Part shown: positions 6,409-15,000 of the stretch, piece after piece | Numbering within the stretch: position 1 is the stretch's first letter | Layout of the letters: each line of letters starts with the position of its first letter | Source of the DNA: an uncultured Clostridia bacterium | Lineage (GTDB): Bacteria > Bacillota > Clostridia > Monoglobales > Monoglobaceae | Length of the DNA: 17,260 nucleotides | Assembly: GCA_910580105.1 (NCBI GenBank) | Contig: CAJTWN010000023.1 | Coordinates: 1 to 17,260, forward strand | Direction of reading: 5' to 3' | Notes under the pieces: model-generated | Database searches by the model: none | Told to the model about the DNA's origin: nothing | What the model saw: the letters and a program-made list of their open reading frames with translations, nothing else | Position numbers and translations under genes: made by a program

Positions 6409-6437
6409 ATTATACTCCACAACAGCAGCCCTGTCAA
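6409..6437 (-). promoter_or_regulatory. Consensus sigma-A promoter of asnA
   Basis: On the - strand TTGACA (6437-6432), a 17-bp spacer and TATAAT (6414-6409). Both hexamers match consensus exactly, so basal transcription should be strong and control must act in the leader. Confidence 0.85.
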
Positions 6438-6571
6438 CAGAAACATCGCATATTAATATATGCAAAAATCCACATGGTATATTACCTTTTCCAAACAACT
6501 CCAAAACCAATATAAGCCGAACAGAAAATTTGATTTAAATCCTGCCGCAAAAGCAGAGCCGGAAAATTGAG

Positions 6572-6600
6572 TTGCAATTTTAAAGGAAATCGTATATAAT
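6572..6600 (+). promoter_or_regulatory. Sigma-A promoter with no protein gene behind it
   Basis: TTGCAA (6572-6577), a 17-bp spacer and TATAAT (6595-6600) on the + strand. The predicted start near 6606 coincides with the 5' end of a long helix and no reading frame follows, pointing to a small RNA. Confidence 0.65.
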
Positions 6601-6605
6601 AAAGA

Positions 6606-6787
6606 TTGAATTGCGACCGCATGTTCTACATTTAACTTTTGGTATAGCTTTTTGTAAAACGTTTGTTTGAGAAACAACAGAGAAAATGCCGATATTTCTC
6701 TTTAGCGTAAAGTACGTGTTTAAACACAAAAATCCGGCCGCAAATTCAAAAAAGGCGCACACCATCCCCGGTGAGCGCCTTTGCTTT
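6606..6787 (+). ncRNA. Candidate structured small RNA, 6S RNA-like layout
   Basis: The RNA would run from the promoter at 6572-6600 to the terminator at 6751-6787, about 180 nt. Its ends form a closing stem: TTGAATT (6606-6612) with AATTCAA (6743-6749), GCG (6613-6615) with CGC (6739-6741), and CCG (6617-6619) with CGG (6735-6737), with one mismatch and one bulge. Inside are an AGAGAAA / TTTCTCT apical hairpin (about 6680-6701) and small hairpins on the 3' side (CGT/ACG; GTGTTTAAACAC). A rod with a closing stem, unpaired middle and apical hairpin recalls 6S RNA. The class is unconfirmed by covariation; it could be another small RNA. Confidence 0.5.
6748..6787. terminator. Bidirectional terminator between murC and the candidate small RNA
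   Basis: AAAGGCGC (6751-6758) pairs with GCGCCTTT (6775-6782) and inner CACC with GGTG. T-rich tracts follow on both strands, so it can end murC (stop at 6848, - strand) and the + strand RNA. Confidence 0.8.
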
Positions 6788-6847
6788 TTATATTATACTA
6801 TGTTTTTTCAATTTTGTCAACGATTTTTTTCAAATTTTTGCCAAACT

Positions 6848-8239
6848 TTATTTTTCTGCATCTTCAGCATCCCGCAGGGCATAGGCCACCTTGCAGATGT
6901 CGCCTGCCCCCATGGAAATAAACAGGTCGCCCTCCCGCAGTTCCTTTTTTAAGTACTGCGTCATGGCTTCAAGGTCGTTGATATATACGCAGCCGGGAAT
7001 CTTTGCCGCAAGGTCACAGGCATGGATGCTGCCGTCATATTTTTCTCGTGCGGCATAAATATCGGCGATCAGCACTTTGTCCGCCATGGGAAGTACCTCT
7101 GCAAAATCATCCAAAAGCGCCTTGGTTCTGGTATAGGTGTGGGGTTGAAAGGCAAGAACCACCCGGTCATACGGCATCTTTTTTGCAGAGGCCAGTGTGG
7201 TTTTTATCTCTGTCGGATGGTGTGCATAATCATCCACCAATGCGGCACCATGGTAAAATCCGATTTTTTCAAACCGCCGCTTGGTTCCCTTGAACATCTC
7301 CAGTCCGCGTTTGATTGCTCTTCTGTCAATTTTCAGAAATTCCCCGGCGGCAGTTACTGCCAGGGCATTAAGGATATTATGCCGGCCGGCTACGTGCATC
7401 TGAAGGGAAAGTACCTTTCTCTCCCCCTGCATTATATCAAATTTTGGATAACCCTCATCACTGATGGTAATATTCTTTGCATAATAATCTGCTTTCTCGT
7501 CTTCGTAACTGTAATACATGATTTTTTGTTGGCTATTTTGCACAACTTTACAGGCGTTTTTATCGTCATAACAAACAATAATTCCACCTTCGGGTGAAGT
7601 TAGACTTGCAAATTTTTGAAATGATGATATAATATGGTTAATATCACTAAAATAATCCAGGTGATCTTCCTCAACATTTGTGATGATAGACAAAAATGGT
7701 CGAAAATGGAGGAAGCTTTCCACATATTCACAGGCTTCAAAGGGAAGATAATCCTTTTTCCCGATGCGGTAATTGCCGCCGATTTCCGGAAGTTCACCGC
7801 CAACTAAAATGGTGGGATCCGTCTCTGCGGCGAGAAGTACCAGAGAAAGCATGGAAGTTGTTGTTGTTTTTCCATGGGTCCCTGCCACCGCAATGGGATA
7901 ACGATAGAGCTCCATCACAGCGCCGAGAAGTTCGGCCCGTTCAATCACGGGAACGCCAAGCTCCCGCGCACGGACAAGTTCCGGATTATCCTGTGCAATG
8001 GCCGCGGTATAGCAGACCAAATCGGGGGATTTGATATTGTCCGCCGACTGGCCGATGGCAATTTCTGCACCCTTATCAATGAGTTCGTCAATGATTGGAG
8101 AAGTTTTTGCATCCGAGCCGGTCACCTTATATCCGGCATCCAGAAGCATACCGGACAGGCCGCTCATGCTGATGCCGCCGATACCAATCATATGGACTGC
8201 GGCGCCGGGCTTTATATCGGAAATTGAAAATCTATGCAT
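6848..8239 (-). CDS. murC: UDP-N-acetylmuramate--L-alanine ligase
   Basis: MurC adds L-alanine to UDP-N-acetylmuramate, the first peptide step in peptidoglycan synthesis, in the cytoplasm with ATP. The 463-residue protein has the three Mur-ligase domains in order: an N-terminal nucleotide-sugar-binding Rossmann part with GIGGISMSG (18-26), a central ATPase domain with GTHGKTTTT (120-128, P-loop) and NVEEDHLDYF, and a C-terminal domain with DDYAHHPTEI. HHPTE is typical of MurC. The ATG at 8239 is preceded by AGAAGG. It has a probable promoter at 8288-8316 and a terminator 66 bp beyond its stop, so it is probably a single-gene unit, divergent from spoVG. Confidence 0.96.
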   Translation of the reverse strand: MHRFSISDIKPGAAVHMIGIGGISMSGLSGMLLDAGYKVTGSDAKTSPIIDELIDKGAEIAIGQSADNIKSPDLVCYTAAIAQDNPELVRARELGVPVIERAELLGAVMELYRYPIAVAGTHGKTTTTSMLSLVLLAAETDPTILVGGELPEIGGNYRIGKKDYLPFEACEYVESFLHFRPFLSIITNVEEDHLDYFSDINHIISSFQKFASLTSPEGGIIVCYDDKNACKVVQNSQQKIMYYSYEDEKADYYAKNITISDEGYPKFDIMQGERKVLSLQMHVAGRHNILNALAVTAAGEFLKIDRRAIKRGLEMFKGTKRRFEKIGFYHGAALVDDYAHHPTEIKTTLASAKKMPYDRVVLAFQPHTYTRTKALLDDFAEVLPMADKVLIADIYAAREKYDGSIHACDLAAKIPGCVYINDLEAMTQYLKKELREGDLFISMGAGDICKVAYALRDAEDAEK

Positions 8240-8287
8240 AGAAAAGACCTTCTTTCTGTCTTGATTTTTACTTTATATTCTATACAT

Positions 8288-8316
8288 AGTTTACCACACA
8301 TAAAAAAATTATTCAA
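8288..8316 (-). promoter_or_regulatory. Probable murC promoter
   Basis: On the - strand TTGAAT (8316-8311), 17-bp spacer, TAAACT (8293-8288), about 49 bp before the murC start codon. Both hexamers deviate slightly from consensus. Confidence 0.45.
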
Positions 8317-8396
8317 TATGCAAAGAATCTGAAAAAGTAAAAAAATTTATTTAAATATATGACGGGCAGTGCCCAGTCGAAAGGCGGTGTAACCTG

Positions 8397-8684
8397 ATGG
8401 AGATTACAGACATCAGAGTTAGAAAAATCAATACGGAGGGTAGGATGAAGGCGGTTGTTTCGGTCACCTTTGACGACGCATTCGTTGTTCATGATATTAA
8501 GGTAATCGAGGGTCAGGACAAGCTCTTTATAGCAATGCCCAGTCGTAAAACCCCCGAAGGTGAATTCAAAGATATTGCACATCCGATCAATTCGAGTACA
8601 CGCGAGTTATTACATAGCAAAATTCTCGAAAAATACGAGGAAGTGCTGAATGCACCGGAAGAAGACGAATCTGCTGCTATTTAA
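8397..8684 (+). CDS. spoVG: Septation/regulatory protein SpoVG
   Basis: This 95-residue protein begins MEITDIRVRKINTEGRMKA and contains VSVTFDDAFVVHDIKVIEG and FIAMPSRKTPEGEFKDIAHPI, the hallmark core of SpoVG. The family is a small nucleic-acid-binding regulator involved in sporulation septation, cell-surface and stress responses in Firmicutes. The length fits (usually 84-100 residues). The ATG at 8397 follows AAGGCGGTG. It is transcribed divergently from murC and ends in a strong terminator 17 bp beyond the stop. I did not find a clear sigma-H promoter of the Bacillus type in the AT-rich upstream region. Confidence 0.95.
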   Translation: MEITDIRVRKINTEGRMKAVVSVTFDDAFVVHDIKVIEGQDKLFIAMPSRKTPEGEFKDIAHPINSSTRELLHSKILEKYEEVLNAPEEDESAAI

Positions 8685-8700
8685 GATGTTATAAAGATCC

Positions 8701-8728
8701 AAAAGCTCCCCTGACGGGGAGCTTTTTT
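8701..8728 (+). terminator. Intrinsic terminator of spoVG
   Basis: AAAAGCTCCCC and GGGGAGCTTTT pair perfectly over 11 bp around a TGAC loop, followed by T. Confidence 0.92.
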
Positions 8729-9039
8729 ATACCCTATGTTAAAAATCTCCGCTCCGGCCCCGGTTTTTTATTTCTGCCGCAATTCCCATCACTTTTTATA
8801 AGACAGAATTTAAACCTTTTGGGCAAAAAGACACCGCTTAAAAAAAGCAGTGTCTTTGTATGTCGGTGAACAGGTTTGAGCAGGATTTTGACACATTGCC
8901 GGCGGCGATGTGCGCCCTTCATATCCGCTTTTCTGCCAGGAGAAGCAATCAAAAAATCCGGGTGCCGATGCGCAGACGGAATAATTGACTTTGAGCAATG
9001 TATTCAGGGCAAAATTTCACTCAAACGATAGAAAATCTG
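8729..9039. other. Intergenic stretch without a supported gene
   Basis: Only short open frames with no family features are seen. It contains the first of two near-identical terminator-like repeats (8814-8860). Base composition is mixed and no promoter or RNA gene stands out. Confidence 0.5.
8814..8860 (-). repeat. Imperfect second copy of the esterase terminator
   Basis: This copy matches 9040-9084 except for the loop length and one stem base (GCAGTG instead of GCGGTG), including the shared lead ACCTTTTGGGCAAAAAGACA. It can form the same hairpin with one weakened pair, giving a backup terminator about 225 bp farther downstream of the esterase gene. Confidence 0.75.
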
Positions 9040-9084
9040 ACCTTTTGGGCAAAAAGACACCGCTTAAAAAGCGGTGTCTTTGTA
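9040..9084 (-). terminator. Intrinsic terminator of the SGNH esterase gene
   Basis: AAAGACACCGC (9053-9063) pairs with GCGGTGTCTTT (9071-9081) over 11 bp. On the - strand the stem ends in TTTTT. It lies 10 bp beyond the stop of the esterase gene at 9094. Confidence 0.88.
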
Positions 9085-9093
9085 GATTTCAGC

Positions 9094-12000
9094 TTATTTA
9101 AAATAGGAAATCGGTTCCAGATTCTGTTCTTTCAGTAAATCCTTGATCATCTGGAGCAGAGCCTTTGCACCTTTCTCGGTGAAGTGGGTACCATCGTTTT
9201 CCCAGAAAATTTCATTCTTGGTTACGTCCGCACCCAGGGCGGCAAATTCCCGGGTAGAGGTACGCCACAGGTCAATGATAGGAACCTGTAATTCAGCCGC
9301 AACCTCTTCCATGGCTACAGCATAGGGCTTCAGACTGGAGGCATTCACAGCCGCTTCCACACTGTTGCCATTCTTGATGGCGTTCTCCACATCGCCTCTA
9401 AGGGTGGCAGGGGTCACAAAGATGAAGTTTGCGCCTCTGGACTTCGCAAAGGCAACATATTTTCTGAGGTTTTCCTTATATTCCGGGATGGTTGTTCCCT
9501 TATCCGGATTGGAGGATGGGTTCCGGTCATTGTGGGCCAGCTGGAAGAAGATAAAGTCGCCCTCCTGTACCTTGCTGTTGATAACGTTCAGACGCCCGGA
9601 TTGAAGATAGGTTTTCGAGCTGATTCCATCTCTTGCCAGGTTATAGAGGGTCGCATTGCTCTTCAGCGCTTCGCCCATCACTTCGCCCCAGCCAACCCGG
9701 TCATTGTTGGTATAGAAGACGGTGGAATCACCAATCAGGAAGATGTTGGCCTTATCATCCTGATTCTGCGGAGTGCCGATATATCCGCCTGCCTTGGTCA
9801 GCGGACGCATACCATCCGCCGAATCCCAGATAAATGCCTTGATGTTGTCATTGACCCCTTGCGCGGTCATCTCTTTGTCAAAGGTCTGCCATGTTCCGTC
9901 ATTTGTCAGGGTAAAGGGCTTTTCGCTTGCCGCCGGCGCCGCATAGCTGTCATTCTGTTGGGTAATCATCACAAATTCATGGTCGCTGTTGGTGGCATTG
10001 AGCGCTTTCAAACGAATGGTTGCTGTCTCGCCCGGCTTCAGCAGACACATGTCCTTGCCGTCGCCGTCCACCACAGTTACCGGATTGAAGAACAGGCCGC
10101 TGTAACCGGATGAAACTTTGACGTTCTTAATCTTTGTTTTGGTATTCGCCGCAGTGGGAAGAAAACTCAATTCAGAAAGATCCGGTGCCGTATCATTTAC
10201 AAACAACATATCCTCTGCCGCCAAAACATTATTGACATACAGCTGGCAATAGTAGTTCTCAAAGTCAACATAGACCTTTACATTCTGCCACGCATCCGTT
10301 TTCAGGATCGGCAGATACAGATATTTCAGATAGCTATAATGCTTATCGGTCTTGCTGCCCGTCTCATAGAAGGTCTGGGCGTTGTTATAAGTGGCGGCAT
10401 TTGTCCGTCCGGTCAGGTTGATTGCCGCAATTCGCTCGGCGCCCTGGCCGGAAGAGGTCAACGCCATGGTAACATCACTGGTTGAACCCTGTGCAATCCA
10501 AACGTCGGTCTCCACCGTCATGCTCTTTGGCAATGGGGTTTCCAGTTTAATTGTATGGGGGGTGCTGTTCACATCGATCTCGTCGGCGCTCTCGTACCAG
10601 AGGCCGTTGTCCTTTACCTGATAGAACACAAGATCCGACCAAGTGACCGATACACCGGCGTCAAATCCTTCTGTTGTCAGGGTCAGAACTGCATCCTTGC
10701 CTGCCACGAAATCATCGGTAAAGAATGGAACAGAGACATTGTTCAGACGATTCCGAAGATATACCATCTCGGTGATCACGCCCTTCTTATAGAAGGTCAT
10801 TGTCTGGCCGCCAATGATTTCCACATAGTTCTGGTCATCGAAGCCGATACGTATCTTATTTTTTGTACTTGCTCCGGCATTTTCACCTATATGAAGCACG
10901 CCGCCGGCGTTGATAATCTCGCCGCCTATGGTGGGGAGAGAAATGGAGGTCTGGGCTTCATCCGGTGTCAGATTGAGTTTTTCGCCCGGGTTTGCCCGCC
11001 GGGTAAGCAAACCGTCTGATGCCAGTTTTGGTGAATACATGGCAGTGTTTTCTTTATTTACCGCCCGGATGGCAAAGTAATACTTTGTGTCCGGCTGAAG
11101 ATCGGTCATGGTATAGCTGGTTTCCTCAGTGTTGGAAATCAGATTGTCGTTCCGATAAATTTCATAGGAAATATTATCTCCTGCAACTGCAGGCCAGCGC
11201 AGTGTCGCTTGCGTACCGGAAACATTGCTCAGCTCTGCTGCCGCACCTTCCGGCCATTGATAGGCATAGGATTGTTTCTTTGCCGTAATTTCGATATTAT
11301 CAAACCCAAAGGCCCAGTATTTCCCGCCGGTCTGAACGCCGAAATAAATCCGGATATAGTTGGTATCGTCCGGCAGAGCATCTGCGATATAGGAGGCATG
11401 AGACCAGCCGCCGTGGGGATTACCTGGATATTCGATGGATTCTGTCTTTGTGAAATCGGTAAAAGGATAGTAATTCTGCCCATCAGACGAGGTCATAATT
11501 ACCGGTACTTTGTCACCGCCCCGGGTATTCTCTACCACGTCAATCTTGAAACTGCTCATACCATCCATTTTATAGCCCAGATACTCGCTTCCGAAAATAT
11601 GGTTGTCATCCTTACAAATAACGGCTGTTTCACCGCCGGCATCCTTCAGGATGGTATAACTGACATTATCACTGGTTTCATAGGCCACAGAAGCGTCCGC
11701 ACAGGGGTCGATGATTACGCCGTCAATCCCGTCGCGTAATATTTTAAGTTCATAATTTTTTACATAATCTTTTGCCCCATCGCCGTTGTCATAGGTACTT
11801 TTGGCAGTCAGTGTGACGCTGACATCCTCTGCACTGCGTGTCACTTTTCCCGTTTCCGAAAGGACAGCAGAGTTGCTGCTGCTCCAGGTAATGGTTTGAC
11901 CGGCAGGCCCTTCCTGGGGCAGAGTCAAATCTTTTGTTATTGCATAGGGTTTTTCATCGGAAAGATTTTCAAACGCCAGCATTGCATCCAATTGTTCTTG

Positions 12001-12678
12001 CGGTGTGTCCTGCGGATTGATGGTCACGCGCTCAAGCTGTGAGGTCAAAAATCCCGCGCCGCTTGCACTGGGAAGTCCGGGGAACATAATACGAAGGTAT
12101 TTTACGCCCGCCGGGATATTTTTCGCTGTGTAGGTGACCCTTGCAAAATCACCGCCGCTTGTCGGCGCTTCGCCGATTTTTGTGACAGCCACATCAACAA
12201 AGTCCGTATTATGGGTATTTTTATCCGGGCTGGTTCCGAAATTATCTGTACTGTTAATTTGGAAGGTCGGGTCTTCCACCGGATTTTTTCCGGCTTCGCA
12301 TCCAAGGATAAAATCAACAGAGAAAGACTCCAGTTGGTCCACCGCATAGGTAATCCAGGCCTTTTTACCATTGTTATTATATCCATTCTCCCTCTGTCTC
12401 TTTAAGGTGACAATGTTTTCTCCTTCAAATGACCAACGGTTCTGATCAAACATAGGATTTGCCGAGTCGTTTGGTTCATAAGAGTGTGCCCAGTCCACCA
12501 TATTTCCGCTGAAAATTTCAGCTTCTTCGCCCTCATAGGTATAAATAACCCTCGGGGCAGCTGCCAAAGAAACCACACCGTCTTCATTCTGTGCATTGAC
12601 GCCGAGTCCCATTAAACTTGACATAACCACTGTAAGCGCAGTCAAAAATGACAGCGCCTTTCCGCTTCTCCTTTTCAT
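9094..12678 (-). CDS. Large secreted multidomain SGNH/GDSL esterase, rhamnogalacturonan acetylesterase-like
   Basis: The 1194-residue protein starts with a signal peptide (KRR, then a hydrophobic stretch to about residue 29, VNAQ). Domains in order: a beta-rich sugar-binding-like region (about 40-222); an atrophied bacterial Ig-type domain (about 227-314, TWSSSNSAVLSETGKV); another beta-sandwich (about 320-466); a fibronectin type III domain (about 474-560, LQPDTKYYFAIRAV); further beta-sandwich regions; and a C-terminal SGNH hydrolase (about 978-1194). The hydrolase has catalytic S985 in IGDSTV, N1050 in QLAHND, and D1162 / H1165 in NDGTHF. The closest activity is deacetylation of plant pectin (rhamnogalacturonan); the exact substrate is inferred. 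There is no sortase motif or S-layer repeat, so it is probably released. AAGGTGG precedes the ATG. It suggests a fibre-degrading gut or rumen lifestyle. Confidence 0.88.
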   Translation of the reverse strand: MKRRSGKALSFLTALTVVMSSLMGLGVNAQNEDGVVSLAAAPRVIYTYEGEEAEIFSGNMVDWAHSYEPNDSANPMFDQNRWSFEGENIVTLKRQRENGYNNNGKKAWITYAVDQLESFSVDFILGCEAGKNPVEDPTFQINSTDNFGTSPDKNTHNTDFVDVAVTKIGEAPTSGGDFARVTYTAKNIPAGVKYLRIMFPGLPSASGAGFLTSQLERVTINPQDTPQEQLDAMLAFENLSDEKPYAITKDLTLPQEGPAGQTITWSSSNSAVLSETGKVTRSAEDVSVTLTAKSTYDNGDGAKDYVKNYELKILRDGIDGVIIDPCADASVAYETSDNVSYTILKDAGGETAVICKDDNHIFGSEYLGYKMDGMSSFKIDVVENTRGGDKVPVIMTSSDGQNYYPFTDFTKTESIEYPGNPHGGWSHASYIADALPDDTNYIRIYFGVQTGGKYWAFGFDNIEITAKKQSYAYQWPEGAAAELSNVSGTQATLRWPAVAGDNISYEIYRNDNLISNTEETSYTMTDLQPDTKYYFAIRAVNKENTAMYSPKLASDGLLTRRANPGEKLNLTPDEAQTSISLPTIGGEIINAGGVLHIGENAGASTKNKIRIGFDDQNYVEIIGGQTMTFYKKGVITEMVYLRNRLNNVSVPFFTDDFVAGKDAVLTLTTEGFDAGVSVTWSDLVFYQVKDNGLWYESADEIDVNSTPHTIKLETPLPKSMTVETDVWIAQGSTSDVTMALTSSGQGAERIAAINLTGRTNAATYNNAQTFYETGSKTDKHYSYLKYLYLPILKTDAWQNVKVYVDFENYYCQLYVNNVLAAEDMLFVNDTAPDLSELSFLPTAANTKTKIKNVKVSSGYSGLFFNPVTVVDGDGKDMCLLKPGETATIRLKALNATNSDHEFVMITQQNDSYAAPAASEKPFTLTNDGTWQTFDKEMTAQGVNDNIKAFIWDSADGMRPLTKAGGYIGTPQNQDDKANIFLIGDSTVFYTNNDRVGWGEVMGEALKSNATLYNLARDGISSKTYLQSGRLNVINSKVQEGDFIFFQLAHNDRNPSSNPDKGTTIPEYKENLRKYVAFAKSRGANFIFVTPATLRGDVENAIKNGNSVEAAVNASSLKPYAVAMEEVAAELQVPIIDLWRTSTREFAALGADVTKNEIFWENDGTHFTEKGAKALLQMIKDLLKEQNLEPISYFK

Positions 12679-12897
12679 TTTTCATTCCACCTTTTTGATA
12701 AAATATGTGTGTTTGATTTTTTACAGTTTTTATATAACTTTGTGTGTGTTGGCTTCCTGCAACTCCTTATATTGCAAAGGAATGCTTACAATATGCCTAT
12801 CTATATCATAACAATTTTTTTCTTATCCGTCATTTAGAATAATTGCTCAAAAATCAACAAATGTTGCGGTGGTTATACGATAAATGTATATATATTC

Positions 12898-14133
12898 CTA
12901 TTTTTCTTCCATAAACGCATCAGAATAGCCCTTTCTGTGCGCCAAATTTAATTGTTCCCGGGCATTTGCACGCTCGCGATAAGCGCCGATCTGTACCCGG
13001 TACATGGTAATTCCGTTCAGTTGTACCGGTGATACAAACGCCTGAATTCCATTTTTTTCTGCATCCTTTACCATATTTTCCGCATTGCTTTGATTTGCAA
13101 ATGAACCGATATATACCCTGTATAGCAATTCTGAGCTGCTGCTGTACTGCATGGCTTCATCCAGTAAAATACGCTCGAATCTTGTAAAATTATAATCATT
13201 TCTTGCGTTGTCAAGAATATCCCCATCAGCGCACAGCATACGTACAAGCTGACCATTATAGAAATAAAATCGTCGTTCATTGGTTCCATCGCCAAGTAAA
13301 GCGAAATACATTTCATTGTCGTCAAAGTAGTATTCTCTGGAATAATAAAAATCTTTTTCACAGCAAACCCCTAATGGAATGGTGATCTTTCGCAGGTTTC
13401 CGTTTTCGTAATAGCGGAGTATTCCATCAGATTCCCCGCGACATTCCAACGTATTCATTTTGTCTTGAATAGCATAATACCGCTGCCGTACACTTTGCAC
13501 AACCTCTTCCGGTGAAGTGGAGTCGGGCAGAGCGGTTGGTGCAATATATCCCGGTTTTTGTGCGGTGGTTTGTCCATTTGAATCCGGTTTTTCAATCGTA
13601 TAGACGGCGGAGATGCACTCGCTTTGATGATTGGAAGAATCAACAATTATTGCCATAACCGTGGTGGTTCCATACCCCAGCGTAATCGGCGCGGTATAGA
13701 TTTGTGCGCCGGTATCCGGCATCTGACCATTGGTGGTATAATAAATTGTACCCCTTCCATTCGGGTTGTTAATCTGCAAAGAAACAGGTGCCTCAAACTT
13801 TCCTTCCGCATGGGAAAATACCGGAGCCGAAAGTACCTCTTCGACCGCTGACGAAGCCACGGTTCCATCCACTTTTTCTGTTTTGACCGTCTTAAAAAAG
13901 ATGATTAGGCAGATAATAAAGGTAATGAAAACCGCAGCCAAACAGATACCGATGATCCATAGCTCCTTCGAATTTTTCAGCCCTCTTTTCCCGGCGGAAT
14001 ATGATTTGGGTGTTCTTTGCGCAACTGTATATGTACCGGTAACCGGCGTGGCCGATGCCACTGGTGCGCCACAGCCGGGGCAGACAGTGCCGGAATAAAT
14101 TTCATGGCAATATTTGCATTGATATTCGTGCAT
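12898..14133 (-). CDS. Membrane protein with zinc ribbon and C-terminal SPOR domain
   Basis: The 411-residue protein has an N-terminal zinc ribbon (C6, C9, C18, C21), one membrane helix (about 58-81, LWIIGICLAAVFITF onward), then an extracytoplasmic part. The latter has a chitobiase/beta-hexosaminidase C-terminal-like beta domain (about 105-190, GTIYYTTNGQMPDTGAQIYT), a middle region without a recognised family (about 210-335), and a SPOR domain (about 338-411) with two repeats, YRVYIGSF and YRVQIGAY. SPOR domains bind peptidoglycan stripped of stem peptides at division or remodelling sites. The zinc ribbon would face the cytoplasm. The gene has its own GGAGGG site and lies between smpB (opposite strand) and the esterase gene (same strand, 219 bp away). 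A cell-envelope role is likely; its partner is unknown. Confidence 0.85.
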   Translation of the reverse strand: MHEYQCKYCHEIYSGTVCPGCGAPVASATPVTGTYTVAQRTPKSYSAGKRGLKNSKELWIIGICLAAVFITFIICLIIFFKTVKTEKVDGTVASSAVEEVLSAPVFSHAEGKFEAPVSLQINNPNGRGTIYYTTNGQMPDTGAQIYTAPITLGYGTTTVMAIIVDSSNHQSECISAVYTIEKPDSNGQTTAQKPGYIAPTALPDSTSPEEVVQSVRQRYYAIQDKMNTLECRGESDGILRYYENGNLRKITIPLGVCCEKDFYYSREYYFDDNEMYFALLGDGTNERRFYFYNGQLVRMLCADGDILDNARNDYNFTRFERILLDEAMQYSSSSELLYRVYIGSFANQSNAENMVKDAEKNGIQAFVSPVQLNGITMYRVQIGAYRERANAREQLNLAHRKGYSDAFMEEK

Positions 14134-14253
14134 ATATAACCCTCCTTATTTATATTTGCAGCTTATTTTTAGTATAAGGTTGATATTTGGCACTGTCAAG
14201 AAAATGATGGGAAAAATTGCAGAATTTTGCCGTTGGTTTTTTCATATCTTTGC

Positions 14254-14282
14254 TTGACAATCCCAAAGAAATTACATATAAT
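14254..14282 (+). promoter_or_regulatory. Consensus sigma-A promoter of smpB
   Basis: TTGACA (14254-14259), 17-bp spacer, TATAAT (14277-14282), both exact consensus. The start near 14289 leaves a leader of about 28 nt before the smpB ATG at 14317 and rules out the two in-frame ATGs farther upstream. Confidence 0.9.
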
Positions 14283-14316
14283 GAAGGAACCTGCAGAATG
14301 GAAAGGTGGTGGAATC

Positions 14317-14784
14317 ATGGCAAAGAAGACGGGTGCGCCTGCGATTGCACAGAATAAAAAAGCGTATCATGATTATTTTGTAGAAGACGAATATGAAGCC
14401 GGTATAGAATTGTTTGGCACAGAGGTAAAATCCATCCGGGCCGGAAGGGTAAATCTCAAAGATAGTTATGTGTCGCTGAAGACCGGTGAAGCCTTTCTGA
14501 TTGGAATGCACATCAGCCCTTATGAACAGGGGAATATCTTTAACCATGATCCGCTGCGCAGCAGAAAACTTCTTCTTCACCGGAAGGAAATCAATAAATT
14601 GATTGGCCTTACCGGGCAGCAGGGATATACCGTTATTCCACTGAAGCTTTATTTAAAAGGACAGTATGTCAAGATACTTTTGGGTCTCTGCCGGGGTAAA
14701 AAGGACTATGACAAACGGGCTTCTATTGCGGAACGCGATGCAAAGCGTAACATGGCGCGTGCAGTGAAGGAGCGTATGCACTGA
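14317..14784 (+). CDS. smpB: SsrA-binding protein SmpB
   Basis: SmpB binds tmRNA and guides it into stalled ribosomes for trans-translation. The 155-residue protein has the family core: NKKAYHDYFVEDEYEAGIEL (13-32), GTEVKSIRAGRVNLKDSYV (34-52), and GLCRGKKDYDKR (113-124) leading into a basic C-terminal tail (DAKRNMARAVKERMH) that enters the ribosomal decoding region. I chose the ATG at 14317, not the frame open from 14227, because AAGGTGG sits 7-10 bases upstream, the promoter -10 covers the earlier ATG at 14281, and the extra residues do not belong to the family. The tmRNA gene lies 246 bp downstream on the same strand. Confidence 0.96.
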   Translation: MAKKTGAPAIAQNKKAYHDYFVEDEYEAGIELFGTEVKSIRAGRVNLKDSYVSLKTGEAFLIGMHISPYEQGNIFNHDPLRSRKLLLHRKEINKLIGLTGQQGYTVIPLKLYLKGQYVKILLGLCRGKKDYDKRASIAERDAKRNMARAVKERMH

Positions 14785-14847
14785 TATAGGTTAGTCTTCA
14801 TTGGGATTAATTCAGCGGATAAAAACGCGACAGGCTGAGCAGTGCAT

Positions 14848-15000
14848 CTTTGCACCATCGGTGCAAAGCAATTGAAGATGGTCTCACCAAAAAAAATCTT
14901 CTTTCAGCGCCTAAAAGGCGCTGGTTCCCGCAGAAGCTTTGCTTCTGTGGGACTGAGGAGCGGCAGGCCATAGAGTGAGTCCCTGCGCTTTAGCGTAGGG
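14848..15000 (+). other. Cluster of four hairpins between smpB and ssrA
   Basis: Four successive inverted repeats: CTTTGCACC/GGTGCAAAG (14848-14868), CAGCGCCT/AGGCGCTG (14905-14923), CCCGCAGAAGC/GCTTCTGTGGG (14927-14951) and CCCTGCGCT/AGCGTAGGG (14981-15000). Loops are only 2-3 nt. None has a downstream T-run, so they are not standard terminators. They may be part of a tmRNA precursor or an intergenic repeat family. No promoter is evident immediately before ssrA. Confidence 0.55.

Noticed and set aside
8730..8998. Short - strand open frames behind spoVG
   Set aside because: They overlap the duplicated terminator, lack ribosome binding sites and show no family features.
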